Assembly (NCBI RefSeq): GCF_002368195.1
Contig: NZ_AP018178.1
Location: forward strand, 8,576,645 to 8,640,644
Origin: Calothrix sp. NIES-2100
GTDB lineage: Bacteria > Cyanobacteriota > Cyanobacteriia > Cyanobacteriales > Nostocaceae
DNA: 64,000 bases
Reading direction: 5' to 3'
Each line of letters opens with the position of its first letter. Position 1 is the stretch's first letter. Made by a program: the position numbers and the translations under genes. Positions 43,070 through 50,856 of the stretch are shown here, piece after piece. The notes under the pieces are model-generated. The model was given only the letters and a program-made list of their open reading frames with translations. It had not been told where the DNA came from and ran no database searches.

Positions 43070-43863
43070 TAACGACCTCTACCAAAGCGGCGAAATTCCC
43101 TCAGAAGTCAAGGAATTATTGCAGCAGTATGAAGAACTGCAACAGAAAATTGATCAAGAACGCGATCGCCCAAAATTCAAAGATAACGGTAGTCAAACAC
43201 GCGCTACATCCCAAGCTTACAACGAAGCGATCGCATCCTTGGAAGCCCAAAAACAACAAGTTTGGGAAAATCTCAGACGCTTAGATCCTGTGCTAGCTGG
43301 CGAAATTCAAGTTAGCAACCCTAATTTTTCAGCAATACAAAAGCTAATTGACCAGCCAACCACCGCTATTCTCAGTTTCTACTCTACCGATAACGACACC
43401 CATATTTTTGTCCTGCGAGAAGAATTTGGGTATTCCTTCCCTAACTGATGATATTCTCACCCTCTCCACAGGCTTTTTGTGTGCTGGTGCTAGAAGGGTT
43501 GTCAGTACTCTATGGGCAGTAGATGATTTAGCAACAGCAGTATTTTCGATATTTTACTACGAACACCGACAACAAGGTAAAAGCCGTCCTGAAGCTTTAC
43601 GACAAGCGCAAATCTCTTTACGTAGTTTAAGGAAAGAGGATGTTAAAGAAATTTCTCCAGCAGCAGAAGCCAGGGAAAGAGAACTGATAAATAGTAGAAA
43701 ACAATACAGCAGGGGTTCAGTAGAATATCGTGATTGGGAGCGTGAATATAAGATGTATGCAAGATTTAACCGCTTAATTAAAGCAATCGAAAGTGCTACA
43801 GAAGAGTTTCCCTTTTCACATCCTAGCTACTGGTCTGCTTTTATCTGTCAGGGTTTAAGATGA
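43070..43863 (+). pseudogene. CHAT-domain protein remnant, internally deleted
   Basis: Two pieces in different frames. Piece one (to about 43436) reads DLYQSGEIPSEVKELLQQYE, DQPTTAILSFYSTDNDTHIF and VLREEFG. Piece two (from about 43427) reads LTDDILTLSTGFLCAGARRV, VSTLWAVDDLATAVFSIFYY and HPSYWSAFICQGL. In intact CHAT proteins some 200-250 residues lie between these, including the catalytic His and Cys. Here they are missing and the frame shifts at the junction. No start codon context is evident. The gene is dead as a protease. Confidence 0.85.
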
Positions 43864-43972
43864 TGGGCGATCTCCTCCCAGATTTTGCGTTTTTACAAGT
43901 TCGGAGTGGAGAATGCTATAAAATAATCTTAAAATTCCTGCTACCTACTCCAGTTTTGAGGTTTATCATTAT

Positions 43973-44668
43973 TTGCAAGCCAAAGAAATTAAAAATCAAT
44001 TAAGATTACTTATAGAGGAAGCATCTGTCATCGATCCGGGTTTAGCGAAAAGGTTAGAAGATATAAATCGCTGGGTTAAAGATGTTAAGCCTGGTTCCCT
44101 AACGGCTAAAAAATTTGTACTTTTTTTTCTACAACAAATTATTAAGGATTCTCTGATTTGGCTGGATATCCAAGCCTTAGAATCAGAAGAGGAGCAGGAA
44201 CAGTATTATGCGCGCATGACGCCAACGGAATATTATTGGTATAGGTATTTATTTCCCAAATGGCTCAATCAACCCGATCCAAAATTTTCTATCTGGAAAC
44301 AAAAATTGATGGCGGGGGAATTTCATCAAGCGGATATCAATATTCTCAGAGCGATCGCTACTGATATCGCCCATCGGGAAGGTACCTTTTGGCATTGCTA
44401 TATAGCCGACTTTTCAATGGCAACTGATATAATTGTAAGTAATAGAGAGAATCAACCACTGTGTATTCAAATTACGAGTCTCTCGGATGAATTTTCTCAA
44501 GAAAAGTCTGATAATTGGGAAAATACCTTGCAACGCTGGGGCATAAATAGAGGTTTGTTCTTAAGTTACAACCCCCACATTACGGATTTTGTCACTCAGG
44601 TAGTGAATATATCACTATATAACAGCGATCATTTAAAAACGGGCATTTATTTAAGATTTAGCTTATAG
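43973..44668 (+). CDS. uncharacterised 231-aa protein with helical N-module
   Basis: Start TTG 43973 is chosen by likeness to the paralogue at 42489; TTTGAGGT lies about 18 nt before. The N-terminal ~60 residues are the shared helical module. Residues about 85-125 are Trp/Tyr-rich (MTPTEYYWYRYLFPKWLNQP). The C-terminal half has strands ADFSMATDIIVSN and PLCIQITSLSDE, then WENTLQRWGINRGLFLSYNP. The D-x(n)-Q-x-T spacing is like restriction-type (PD-D/EXK) folds with changed residues, but this is a weak resemblance. The position after a CHAT remnant suggests an old two- or three-gene module. Confidence 0.65.
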   Translation: MQAKEIKNQLRLLIEEASVIDPGLAKRLEDINRWVKDVKPGSLTAKKFVLFFLQQIIKDSLIWLDIQALESEEEQEQYYARMTPTEYYWYRYLFPKWLNQPDPKFSIWKQKLMAGEFHQADINILRAIATDIAHREGTFWHCYIADFSMATDIIVSNRENQPLCIQITSLSDEFSQEKSDNWENTLQRWGINRGLFLSYNPHITDFVTQVVNISLYNSDHLKTGIYLRFSL

Positions 44669-44705
44669 TTTTAGGTCATTTTTTTCACTGTCTTAACCAA
44701 AATAC

Positions 44706-45179
44706 ATGATTATGGGGACACAAAGATCAGTTGCACCTCAAGAAAGATTCGCAGAATTTTTAGAGCATTTAGAAGCAGCTAGAGAATTACAAAGAAATTG
44801 GATGAATTATGGACTTGATTGTGTAGACATATATGTTGAGGATGTGGATGGAGACTGGTGGGAAAAGTGGGAGGAAGAAGAACAGCAGAATTTTTTAGAC
44901 TTAGTGATTGAGTTTCTGAAAAGTGATGACTGGATTGCGGTAAAAGTCCGCCAGCAACTAGCCAACAAACCAATTACAGAAATTGCCGAAAAGCTAGAAA
45001 AATACTATAGTTTCCCAGAGTCAGAGCGGATTTTTGCTCTCAAGAATTTTTTAGCAGGTAGGTTTATAGAAGAAAATACCCGTAATATTAGTAATAATTT
45101 TGAAGAACTTGAACTTTGTGATTTAGTAGCAAAACTTTTAAATAAATTGCAACAAATGTCCGGAAAAAATCAGAGTTAA
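44706..45179 (+). CDS. uncharacterised acidic helical protein
   Basis: A 157-aa protein, acidic and probably all helical (FAEFLEHLEAARELQRNWMN, DGDWWEKWEEEEQQNFLDLV, CDLVAKLLNKLQQMS). ATG 44706 is followed by MGTQRSV; a second ATG two codons later is possible. It starts 37 nt after the 231-aa gene on the same strand, so the two are likely co-transcribed. I recognise no family. Confidence 0.6.
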   Translation: MIMGTQRSVAPQERFAEFLEHLEAARELQRNWMNYGLDCVDIYVEDVDGDWWEKWEEEEQQNFLDLVIEFLKSDDWIAVKVRQQLANKPITEIAEKLEKYYSFPESERIFALKNFLAGRFIEENTRNISNNFEELELCDLVAKLLNKLQQMSGKNQS

Positions 45180-45212
45180 TACGTGTCAATTTAAGCTAAA
45201 AGCCTATCGCTT

Positions 45213-45325
45213 ATCCCGAAATACCGCCGTCACCTCCGGGTGCGGCTAATCTTACAAAGCCTGCCTTCGCAGGCTTTGTAACGATAGCCGCAGGCTTCCG
45301 GTTCCTGTGGGCGTTATTTCGGGTA
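45213..45325. repeat. 113-nt nested inverted repeat
   Basis: ATCCCGAAATACCGCC on the left pairs with GGGCGTTATTTCGGG on the right. Inside, ACAAAGCCTGC (45254-45264) and GCAGGCTTTGT (45269-45279) form a perfect 11-bp hairpin with a 4-nt loop. GCGGCTA and TAGCCGC flank it as well. It is MITE-like or a REP doublet; no gene lies in it. Confidence 0.8.
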
Positions 45326-45540
45326 TGCGAGAAAACTTTTTGCTCACAATTGAGGGGTCAAACCCACCATTTGCCAGTAGCATCCTTAAACAAGTCGGGG
45401 ATCTCGCAGTTGATCAAAATTAATGTGGCGAAATACCAGGATTTGCAATTAAAAAAATACCCCAATGGTAGGGGTACAGGACTGAAAGTATTTGCTTACC
45501 GTGCCATTAATTGCAGGATAAGTTATTTTCTGGAATTCCC
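45326..45540. repeat. gap with half of the GATCCCCGAC palindrome
   Basis: AAGTCGGGGATCTCGCAG at 45392-45409 followed by AAAATTAATG copies the right half and flank of the 29559 repeat. A 64-codon open frame here (45350-45544) is built mostly on this repeat and is not accepted as a gene. Confidence 0.6.
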
Positions 45541-46143
45541 TTAATTGGCAATCTCAGCCATTTCAATGACTCGCTCTTCATAATCCTTAACTAAAAAATT
45601 GAGGGGCTTTTGGTTGCGAATCTTAAATTTCAACCCGCGTGTTTCGACTCGCAATAAAATCATTTCTAGGCAGTCGCGGTCAAAACAAACATGGCGTTGC
45701 TGATTTTTTGTCCCCAAACTAGCGCCAGTAATTACGTGTAACTGGGTATTTTTCTTTAACTGATACCACAAACCTTCACTAGCATTATTCATGGTTCTGC
45801 CAGAGAAACTAGAGCCAGTAGACATATAAAGTGGGTCTATGCTGGTTGCGCCTATGGTTTGTTCGTAGTTGTAGTAGTAGTGCAAAGGCACTTCAGCCGC
45901 AGGTAAATCTAGCAGCCCTTCATACAACTGTCGGGCAATTTCCAAATCCGACACCATTACAGTATGTACTTTTGGGGCACTGGTGAGGAACATCCACATG
46001 GCACCAGCGTAAGCCGCCAGTAGCAACACCATAATGCCTTGGGTTGATAACAGGCTATCCAGGGGCAAAGAAGGTAAAAAAGAGCCTAAAGTCAAAGGAC
46101 TGAGCAGGACGGGGATGACGCTAGCTACTATAACCATGAACAA
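45541..46143 (-). CDS. membrane-anchored VOC/glyoxalase-like protein
   Basis: A 200-aa protein. Two hydrophobic segments at the start (VIVASVIPVLLSPLTLGSFL and GIMVLLLAAYAGAMWMFLTS) are followed by a soluble domain. KVHTVMVSDLEIARQLYEGL, DLPAAEVPLHYYYNYEQ resembles the first half of a glyoxalase/VOC module, and RHVCFDRDCLEMILLRVETR the second. Metal ligands typical of active glyoxalases are not clear. I recall similar cyanobacterial proteins annotated glyoxalase-like. It is likely a membrane-bound binding protein. Confidence 0.7.
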   Translation of the reverse strand: MFMVIVASVIPVLLSPLTLGSFLPSLPLDSLLSTQGIMVLLLAAYAGAMWMFLTSAPKVHTVMVSDLEIARQLYEGLLDLPAAEVPLHYYYNYEQTIGATSIDPLYMSTGSSFSGRTMNNASEGLWYQLKKNTQLHVITGASLGTKNQQRHVCFDRDCLEMILLRVETRGLKFKIRNQKPLNFLVKDYEERVIEMAEIAN

Positions 46144-46337
46144 GTCAAATATTTATTGTATTAGGGAGCCGCTTTAATTATTGTCGATTAAGACTAAAAT
46201 TAAGTCTTTGTTTATAGTGTATCAATAACTTTAGGGTCTGAAGTCGGAAGTCCAACAGACAAATATGAAGATATTGTGCGCTTAAATAGGAGATTAACAT
46301 CTCACACATATTCTAACAACTATCAACTCAAAGGCTT

Positions 46338-46970
46338 GTGCAAATACCCCACTTTCCTGAAGCTAACCACCCACTAGTCAAGTCACTGTTTCATCAAAGT
46401 GACCAAGAACTGCTAACTTCTTTTCAAAACTCTCCGGATTCCGGAAAGTACTTTACGGCGATTTTTTGTCGCTATAGCCCAATAGTCTACACCTTGATTC
46501 GCCACTCAGCGCGATCGCCTGTACAAGCAGATTATCTGTTTGCCCTCACCTGGCGGCATATCTACTATGAACTCGGTGGGCTAGATTTAAACAAAAGCTC
46601 TTCACCAGACCAAGAAGCCTTAACCTTACAAAATTGGCTGATCAACATCACAGCCTTTTGCATTAACGAGATTGAACTACCACCTACAGAAGCAATTCAT
46701 TATTCTCTTAAGGCAACTTCGCCTGCTTTATGGTGCTACGTTGAACAAGCTTTAGATCAACTACCACCTGTTTTGCGGTTTGTCGTCTTAATGGCTCAGA
46801 CTTTCCGGTGGAGTGAAACTCGGATTGCTGCGTACCTCCAAGCCGAAGGAGAAAATATTACCCCTCTTGAGGTAGCCAATTTTATTCAGGAAGGATATCG
46901 TATGTTAGAGGCCAAATTACCTGGAGATATTCGCGCCATTTACTTGGGCGAAGATTTAGTCTCATCTTAG
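46338..46970 (+). CDS. ECF-like sigma factor family protein
   Basis: A 210-aa protein from GTG 46338. SDQELLTSFQNSPDSGKYFT, AIFCRYSPIVYTLIRHSARS resembles sigma region 2, and LDQLPPVLRFVVLMAQTFRW, SETRIAAYLQAEG resembles region 4, with a short linker. Such sequences occur in filamentous cyanobacteria as divergent ECF-like factors. The -10 recognition part of region 2 is not strongly conserved, so real promoter binding is uncertain. The TPR gene that follows in the same direction may be its target or partner. Confidence 0.72.
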   Translation: MQIPHFPEANHPLVKSLFHQSDQELLTSFQNSPDSGKYFTAIFCRYSPIVYTLIRHSARSPVQADYLFALTWRHIYYELGGLDLNKSSSPDQEALTLQNWLINITAFCINEIELPPTEAIHYSLKATSPALWCYVEQALDQLPPVLRFVVLMAQTFRWSETRIAAYLQAEGENITPLEVANFIQEGYRMLEAKLPGDIRAIYLGEDLVSS

Positions 46971-47067
46971 CTTAAGTATAAATGCGTATATTTTTATCTC
47001 TATTCTGGATAATTAAGACTCCTGCTTAGACTTTGTACTTAAAAGCGAAATTTCCCGGGTAAGTTTT

Positions 47068-48204
47068 ATGAAACAACGGTATTTCTTACCAGAGGGTAGC
47101 ATTCTGGATGTCAATCCCACCCTCAGATCAAGACGTTACGGGTTGGGAATTTGGGATTTTGCTATTTTAGCCTGGTGCCAAAGTAGCAAATTCCCATTTT
47201 TGACTTCTGGCTTTTTAATGTTGGCGATTTTTTTTAGTCCTTTAGGGGCTAGGGCTGCTGACATTACGCAACAACTGCACCGCCCTTTAAATAATTCCTC
47301 GTTACGACAATCAAGAGATCAAGCAGACAGCTTACTGCGTATTGGTGAGCAACAAAACATCTCAGGGTATTCTGAGAAAACAATTGACTCTTGCTTGCAA
47401 GCACTGGAAATTTATCACGCCCTTGGAGACTACAAAGCCCAAGGTACGACTTACGATTTGCTTGCTAAAGCCTACATCCAGCTAAATCGGTTTCAGGATG
47501 GGGAAGATGCATTGCGGCGGCGGTTAGCGATCGCGCGGGATACTAAAGACTTTCAGTCGCAAATTTTCGCACTGAATAATATTAGTACTGTGCTGTTGCA
47601 AAAAGGAGAATATACCCCAGCGGCTAAAACCGTAGAAGAAGCCTTGACAATTGCGAAAAATGTCGAAAATCTAGCAGGCGAAGGATTGTCTTTGAGTAAT
47701 TTAGGACTAGTAAATGCTAGGTTGGGCAATTACAACAAAGCGATTAAATTGTATGAAAATGCTTTATCTTTCCGCCGTCAAGTTGCCGATCTTCTTGGTG
47801 AAACCAATACCCTAAATAACTTAGGCGATGCTTACCTAGCAACGGGGAATTATCCGGATACAATTGGCACTTATGGAGCAGCTTTGCGGATAGCTAAAAC
47901 CACAGGCGATCGCACTAACTATTTACGAGCAATTGATGGTTTAGTTGCAGCGCACAGTTCTGTAGGACGTTATGAACGTGCTTTTGACTTATTAGAACAA
48001 CGCCTAGCTCTCTCTAGAGACTTGCAAAATCTGCGAGAAGAATTTTCCACTTTTATGACCTATGGTCAATTGTACGAGCAGTTAAATAATTATCTAACTG
48101 CCCGTAACTTTTACGAAAGAGCGCTGATTTTAGCGCGGACTCTCGAAGATAGCAAGAATGAGGTTTTCTTAGTTGATAAATTAACTAAATTGCCCAAGCG
48201 TTGA
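47068..48204 (+). CDS. exported TPR protein
   Basis: A 378-aa protein. A late hydrophobic segment at about residues 47-65 (FLTSGFLMLAIFFSPLGARA) looks like a signal or anchor with an AxA cut site, after a 45-residue polar start. At least six TPR units follow (LNNISTVLLQKGEYTPAAKT, LSLSNLGLVNARLGNYNKAI, LNNLGDAYLATGNYPDTIGT). It should be a protein-binding scaffold on the outer side of the membrane. It sits about 100 nt after the sigma-like gene. Confidence 0.85.
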   Translation: MKQRYFLPEGSILDVNPTLRSRRYGLGIWDFAILAWCQSSKFPFLTSGFLMLAIFFSPLGARAADITQQLHRPLNNSSLRQSRDQADSLLRIGEQQNISGYSEKTIDSCLQALEIYHALGDYKAQGTTYDLLAKAYIQLNRFQDGEDALRRRLAIARDTKDFQSQIFALNNISTVLLQKGEYTPAAKTVEEALTIAKNVENLAGEGLSLSNLGLVNARLGNYNKAIKLYENALSFRRQVADLLGETNTLNNLGDAYLATGNYPDTIGTYGAALRIAKTTGDRTNYLRAIDGLVAAHSSVGRYERAFDLLEQRLALSRDLQNLREEFSTFMTYGQLYEQLNNYLTARNFYERALILARTLEDSKNEVFLVDKLTKLPKR

Positions 48205-48396
48205 GTTTTCTAAATTCAGAAGTTTTGGGGAAAGGGAAAAGGTGAAAGGGTAAAAGTTTTTCCCTTTTCCCCTTGACCAAAATTTTTCGCAGTGTGTTGT
48301 GTTTCTCACACCCTAAGCCCAAGCTACGATCCGTACGGGCGGGTTCACAGATATCCTCATTCATTAACAAAGATCCAAATAAACCCGCCCCTACTG

Positions 48397-48452
48397 ACAA
48401 ATGACAAATGACTAATGACTAATGACTAATGACTAATGACTAATGACTAATT
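48397..48452. repeat. heptamer array (AATGACT)n
   Basis: Seven or eight copies of AATGACT/AATGACA units end inside the stop codon of the minus-strand gene. They lie between convergent genes. Confidence 0.9.
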
Positions 48453-49256
48453 CAAAAATACCGAGCCATTAGATTGAATTCTCATGGCTTTTGCATCTTG
48501 GGCTACGTCTGTTGTTTCATCCAATCTCACTTCCAACAAACCTGTTTCGGAAGAAGGCTGTGCATTGACTGAGATTAATCCACCATCTTCTCGTTGAAAT
48601 GTCACTGTTACTGGCGCACGTAAACCCTGTAAGACTACATTAGATTTACCACTGAGCGATCGCTCTTCTGTATCGCCAATGACTTGATAAGTTACATTAG
48701 CTCCAGTTTCATTCACCAGCCTGACATTAACATTACCATTATTGAGTGCCACTGTGGCAACTGGGCTTTGTCCCTGTTGGCTTAGGGATGGTTCAGTTAC
48801 AGAATTTGATTGTGAAGGAACTTGTTGCGGTGTGGAGTAAGTAGTTGAAGTATCTGTCTGTGTATTCTGCCCAGAGCGATTATAAGGCGGTTCGTTTAAG
48901 ATGCGGGGATTGGGGTTAAGTCCTGTAGGTTTCGTGCTTGTAGGTGCTTCTCCACCTACACCTGTTTGATTTTGTGATGGATTAGCAGGAACAGCAGAAT
49001 TATAAGGAACTGTCCCTTGGGATTGGACTTGTTGAGTTAAAGCATTGGGTGGACATCCTTGGGGAACCAAAACACGACTGTTGTGTGGTTCTTCGTAGAA
49101 AATGCGGGGACAAGGATTCACTCTACCAACAGAACTAGGCTGTGGTGTTACTGGTATTGGTGTTTGGGCTAGTGCTGGTACACTCATCAGTAAACCGCCG
49201 CAGATAGCTACTAAAAACTCAGCCGGCTTGCGAAACTTTTGCGAATTGCTAATCAT
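48447..49256 (-). CDS. secreted Pro/Ser/Gln-rich protein
   Basis: A 269-aa protein. The signal peptide ends LLMSVPALAQ. RVNPCPRIFYEEPHNSRVLV and NPNPRILNEPPYNR are two related NPxPRI[FL]xEPPxN motifs, the first with two Cys nearby. A low-complexity Ser/Gln/Thr linker (residues ~100-165) is followed by a beta-rich domain NGNVNVRLVNETGANVTYQV, GLRAPVTVTFQREDGGLISV. It could be an outer-surface or cell-wall protein. Function is unknown. The TAG stop comes from the adjoining heptamer array. Confidence 0.8.
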   Translation of the reverse strand: MISNSQKFRKPAEFLVAICGGLLMSVPALAQTPIPVTPQPSSVGRVNPCPRIFYEEPHNSRVLVPQGCPPNALTQQVQSQGTVPYNSAVPANPSQNQTGVGGEAPTSTKPTGLNPNPRILNEPPYNRSGQNTQTDTSTTYSTPQQVPSQSNSVTEPSLSQQGQSPVATVALNNGNVNVRLVNETGANVTYQVIGDTEERSLSGKSNVVLQGLRAPVTVTFQREDGGLISVNAQPSSETGLLEVRLDETTDVAQDAKAMRIQSNGSVFLN

Positions 49257-49611
49257 TGTTGACTCCTAGATAAATCTCAACTGGAATTATTGGTTAATTG
49301 ATAAATCAGCAAATTAAATCAGGTAATAAATTTGTTACTTATTACCCTTTAACCTTGAATTGATTTACTTTTTATAATGTTGATTTCGATGATTTTAATT
49401 TAACGATTAACTTAGATTTTTATATCTAGCTAAAGGGTTGAAAATTTAGCTGAATCACAGCTACTGTTTATTTCTGAAGAATGAGGAAATAAATCGTTAG
49501 TTATAATTACATAAGTAGCCGCCATTCCCGGCGTACACAAGGACACATGAAAATGGGCATGGCGCATCCCTTCTCTGCGAGACGCTTGAATATGCATCAT
49601 TTATTTTTGAC
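49257..49611. other. 355-nt gap, AT-rich leader and REP trace
   Basis: It holds the AT-rich upstream region of the secreted-protein gene. Near the right end (about 49568-49590) a short CTTCTCTGCGAGACGCTTG piece of the REP-like family is present. No gene is seen. Confidence 0.5.
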
Positions 49612-50844
49612 CTAGAAGTTCAGGCAAATTAAAACGCCTTGACTCGTGGTGGCATACAAGCGATCGCCCCAAAATTTCACCGCGGTGATGGCACCTGCTT
49701 GTGTCTGGATTGCTTGTTTGAGGTTGCCATTAAAGTCGATTTGTTCAATTTTACCCGTGTAATCTCCAACAAATAATGACTGCTCATCTACTGATAGGGT
49801 TAACACATAGGGCATTCCATTACAGGTATAAATTGGTCTGACAGTTGTGCCAGCAGTTTGCGGAGTTGGTGTTTTCTGTAATCCGTAAATTATTCGGTCA
49901 CTACAGCCAACAATTACTTCTTGCGCGGTCAAATCACCACATAGAACAGGTGCTGATAGTTGTTGTATCCATTTCTCCTGACCTGTTTTGAGATTATAGG
50001 CACTCACCCCACGATAGTTTCCCAGATAAGCTGTCTCTGAATCGCTTCGCAGAAAACAGCTTTGCCAATAGTCGGCTCGGTGCTGTTGCCACTGAAGCTC
50101 TAGGTCAGTATTTAATACTTGAAGATGTCCGTATGCATCGGCAATTAACAAAGCATCAGGGGTTTGTGCCACAGCCAATATTAAATAACTGTATCTGTAA
50201 TCACCTGTTGACTTTAGAGAATATATCGGTTGAGGTAATTTTGCTGTCAGGTCATAGAGGTTGCCATCGTCACAACTCACATAGGCAGCATCTTCACAGC
50301 CTGCTAAACAACGAGTCAATTTAGGCAAAGTATATTGCTGGATCGCCTCACCTTGATGATTAATTACCAAAACTTGGCCTTCCCTGGTACAGAACCAACA
50401 GCCCTGCTCATTCACCCATAAATCTAAAATCGGAATTGTCCAGCTACCATTGGGATTAGCAACTTTGTATTGCCAAAGGATTTGCCCCGCATCATTGTGT
50501 GTGCTAGGGGGAATCTGATTGGCATTCAGACTCAAGCCTAAAAATCTGCCAAAACTGCCTAATAGCGGCCATAAAGCTTGGAATTCTGGCTTTTGTAAGT
50601 AATTACTTAATTGATAATGATCGCAGGATTCGATAGTGAAGAATGGCATATTTTCCAGTTCTGGAAAGTCACCCAAATTGATCAGTTGATTGGGATACTC
50701 GACTGAACCGAAATTATAGGAAAAGGCATGGGCGCTTTCCCCAGGCATAGCCGGAAATAATAAGCCTTCTAGGATTCCGGTTTCAACACTCTGGAGCAGA
50801 AATCGCCCTTTGCCATCCCGATGTAAATAATATTCTTGACTCAT
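49612..50844 (-). CDS. beta-propeller (PQQ/WD-like) protein
   Basis: A 410-aa protein without signal peptide. After a ~110-residue N-terminal part (EYYLHRDGKGRFLLQSVETG), propeller blades repeat with the pattern LWVNEQGCWFCTREGQVLVI, YVSCDDGNLYDL, LLIADAYGHLQVLN, AYLGNYRGVSAYNLKTGQEK. The blades are like those of the 491-aa protein encoded 12 nt upstream, so the pair arose by duplication and is one operon. A protein-binding or signalling role is likely; no enzyme motif is seen. Confidence 0.82.
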   Translation of the reverse strand: MSQEYYLHRDGKGRFLLQSVETGILEGLLFPAMPGESAHAFSYNFGSVEYPNQLINLGDFPELENMPFFTIESCDHYQLSNYLQKPEFQALWPLLGSFGRFLGLSLNANQIPPSTHNDAGQILWQYKVANPNGSWTIPILDLWVNEQGCWFCTREGQVLVINHQGEAIQQYTLPKLTRCLAGCEDAAYVSCDDGNLYDLTAKLPQPIYSLKSTGDYRYSYLILAVAQTPDALLIADAYGHLQVLNTDLELQWQQHRADYWQSCFLRSDSETAYLGNYRGVSAYNLKTGQEKWIQQLSAPVLCGDLTAQEVIVGCSDRIIYGLQKTPTPQTAGTTVRPIYTCNGMPYVLTLSVDEQSLFVGDYTGKIEQIDFNGNLKQAIQTQAGAITAVKFWGDRLYATTSQGVLICLNF

Positions 50845-50856
50845 AGCTAGTTCATC

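Noticed and set aside
42931..43284. 117-codon open frame overlapping the CHAT remnant
   Set aside because: Wrong frame: the CHAT-like protein sequence is read in the frame of the 43119-43448 piece.
45350..45544. 64-codon open frame
   Set aside because: Built largely on a dispersed repeat half-copy.
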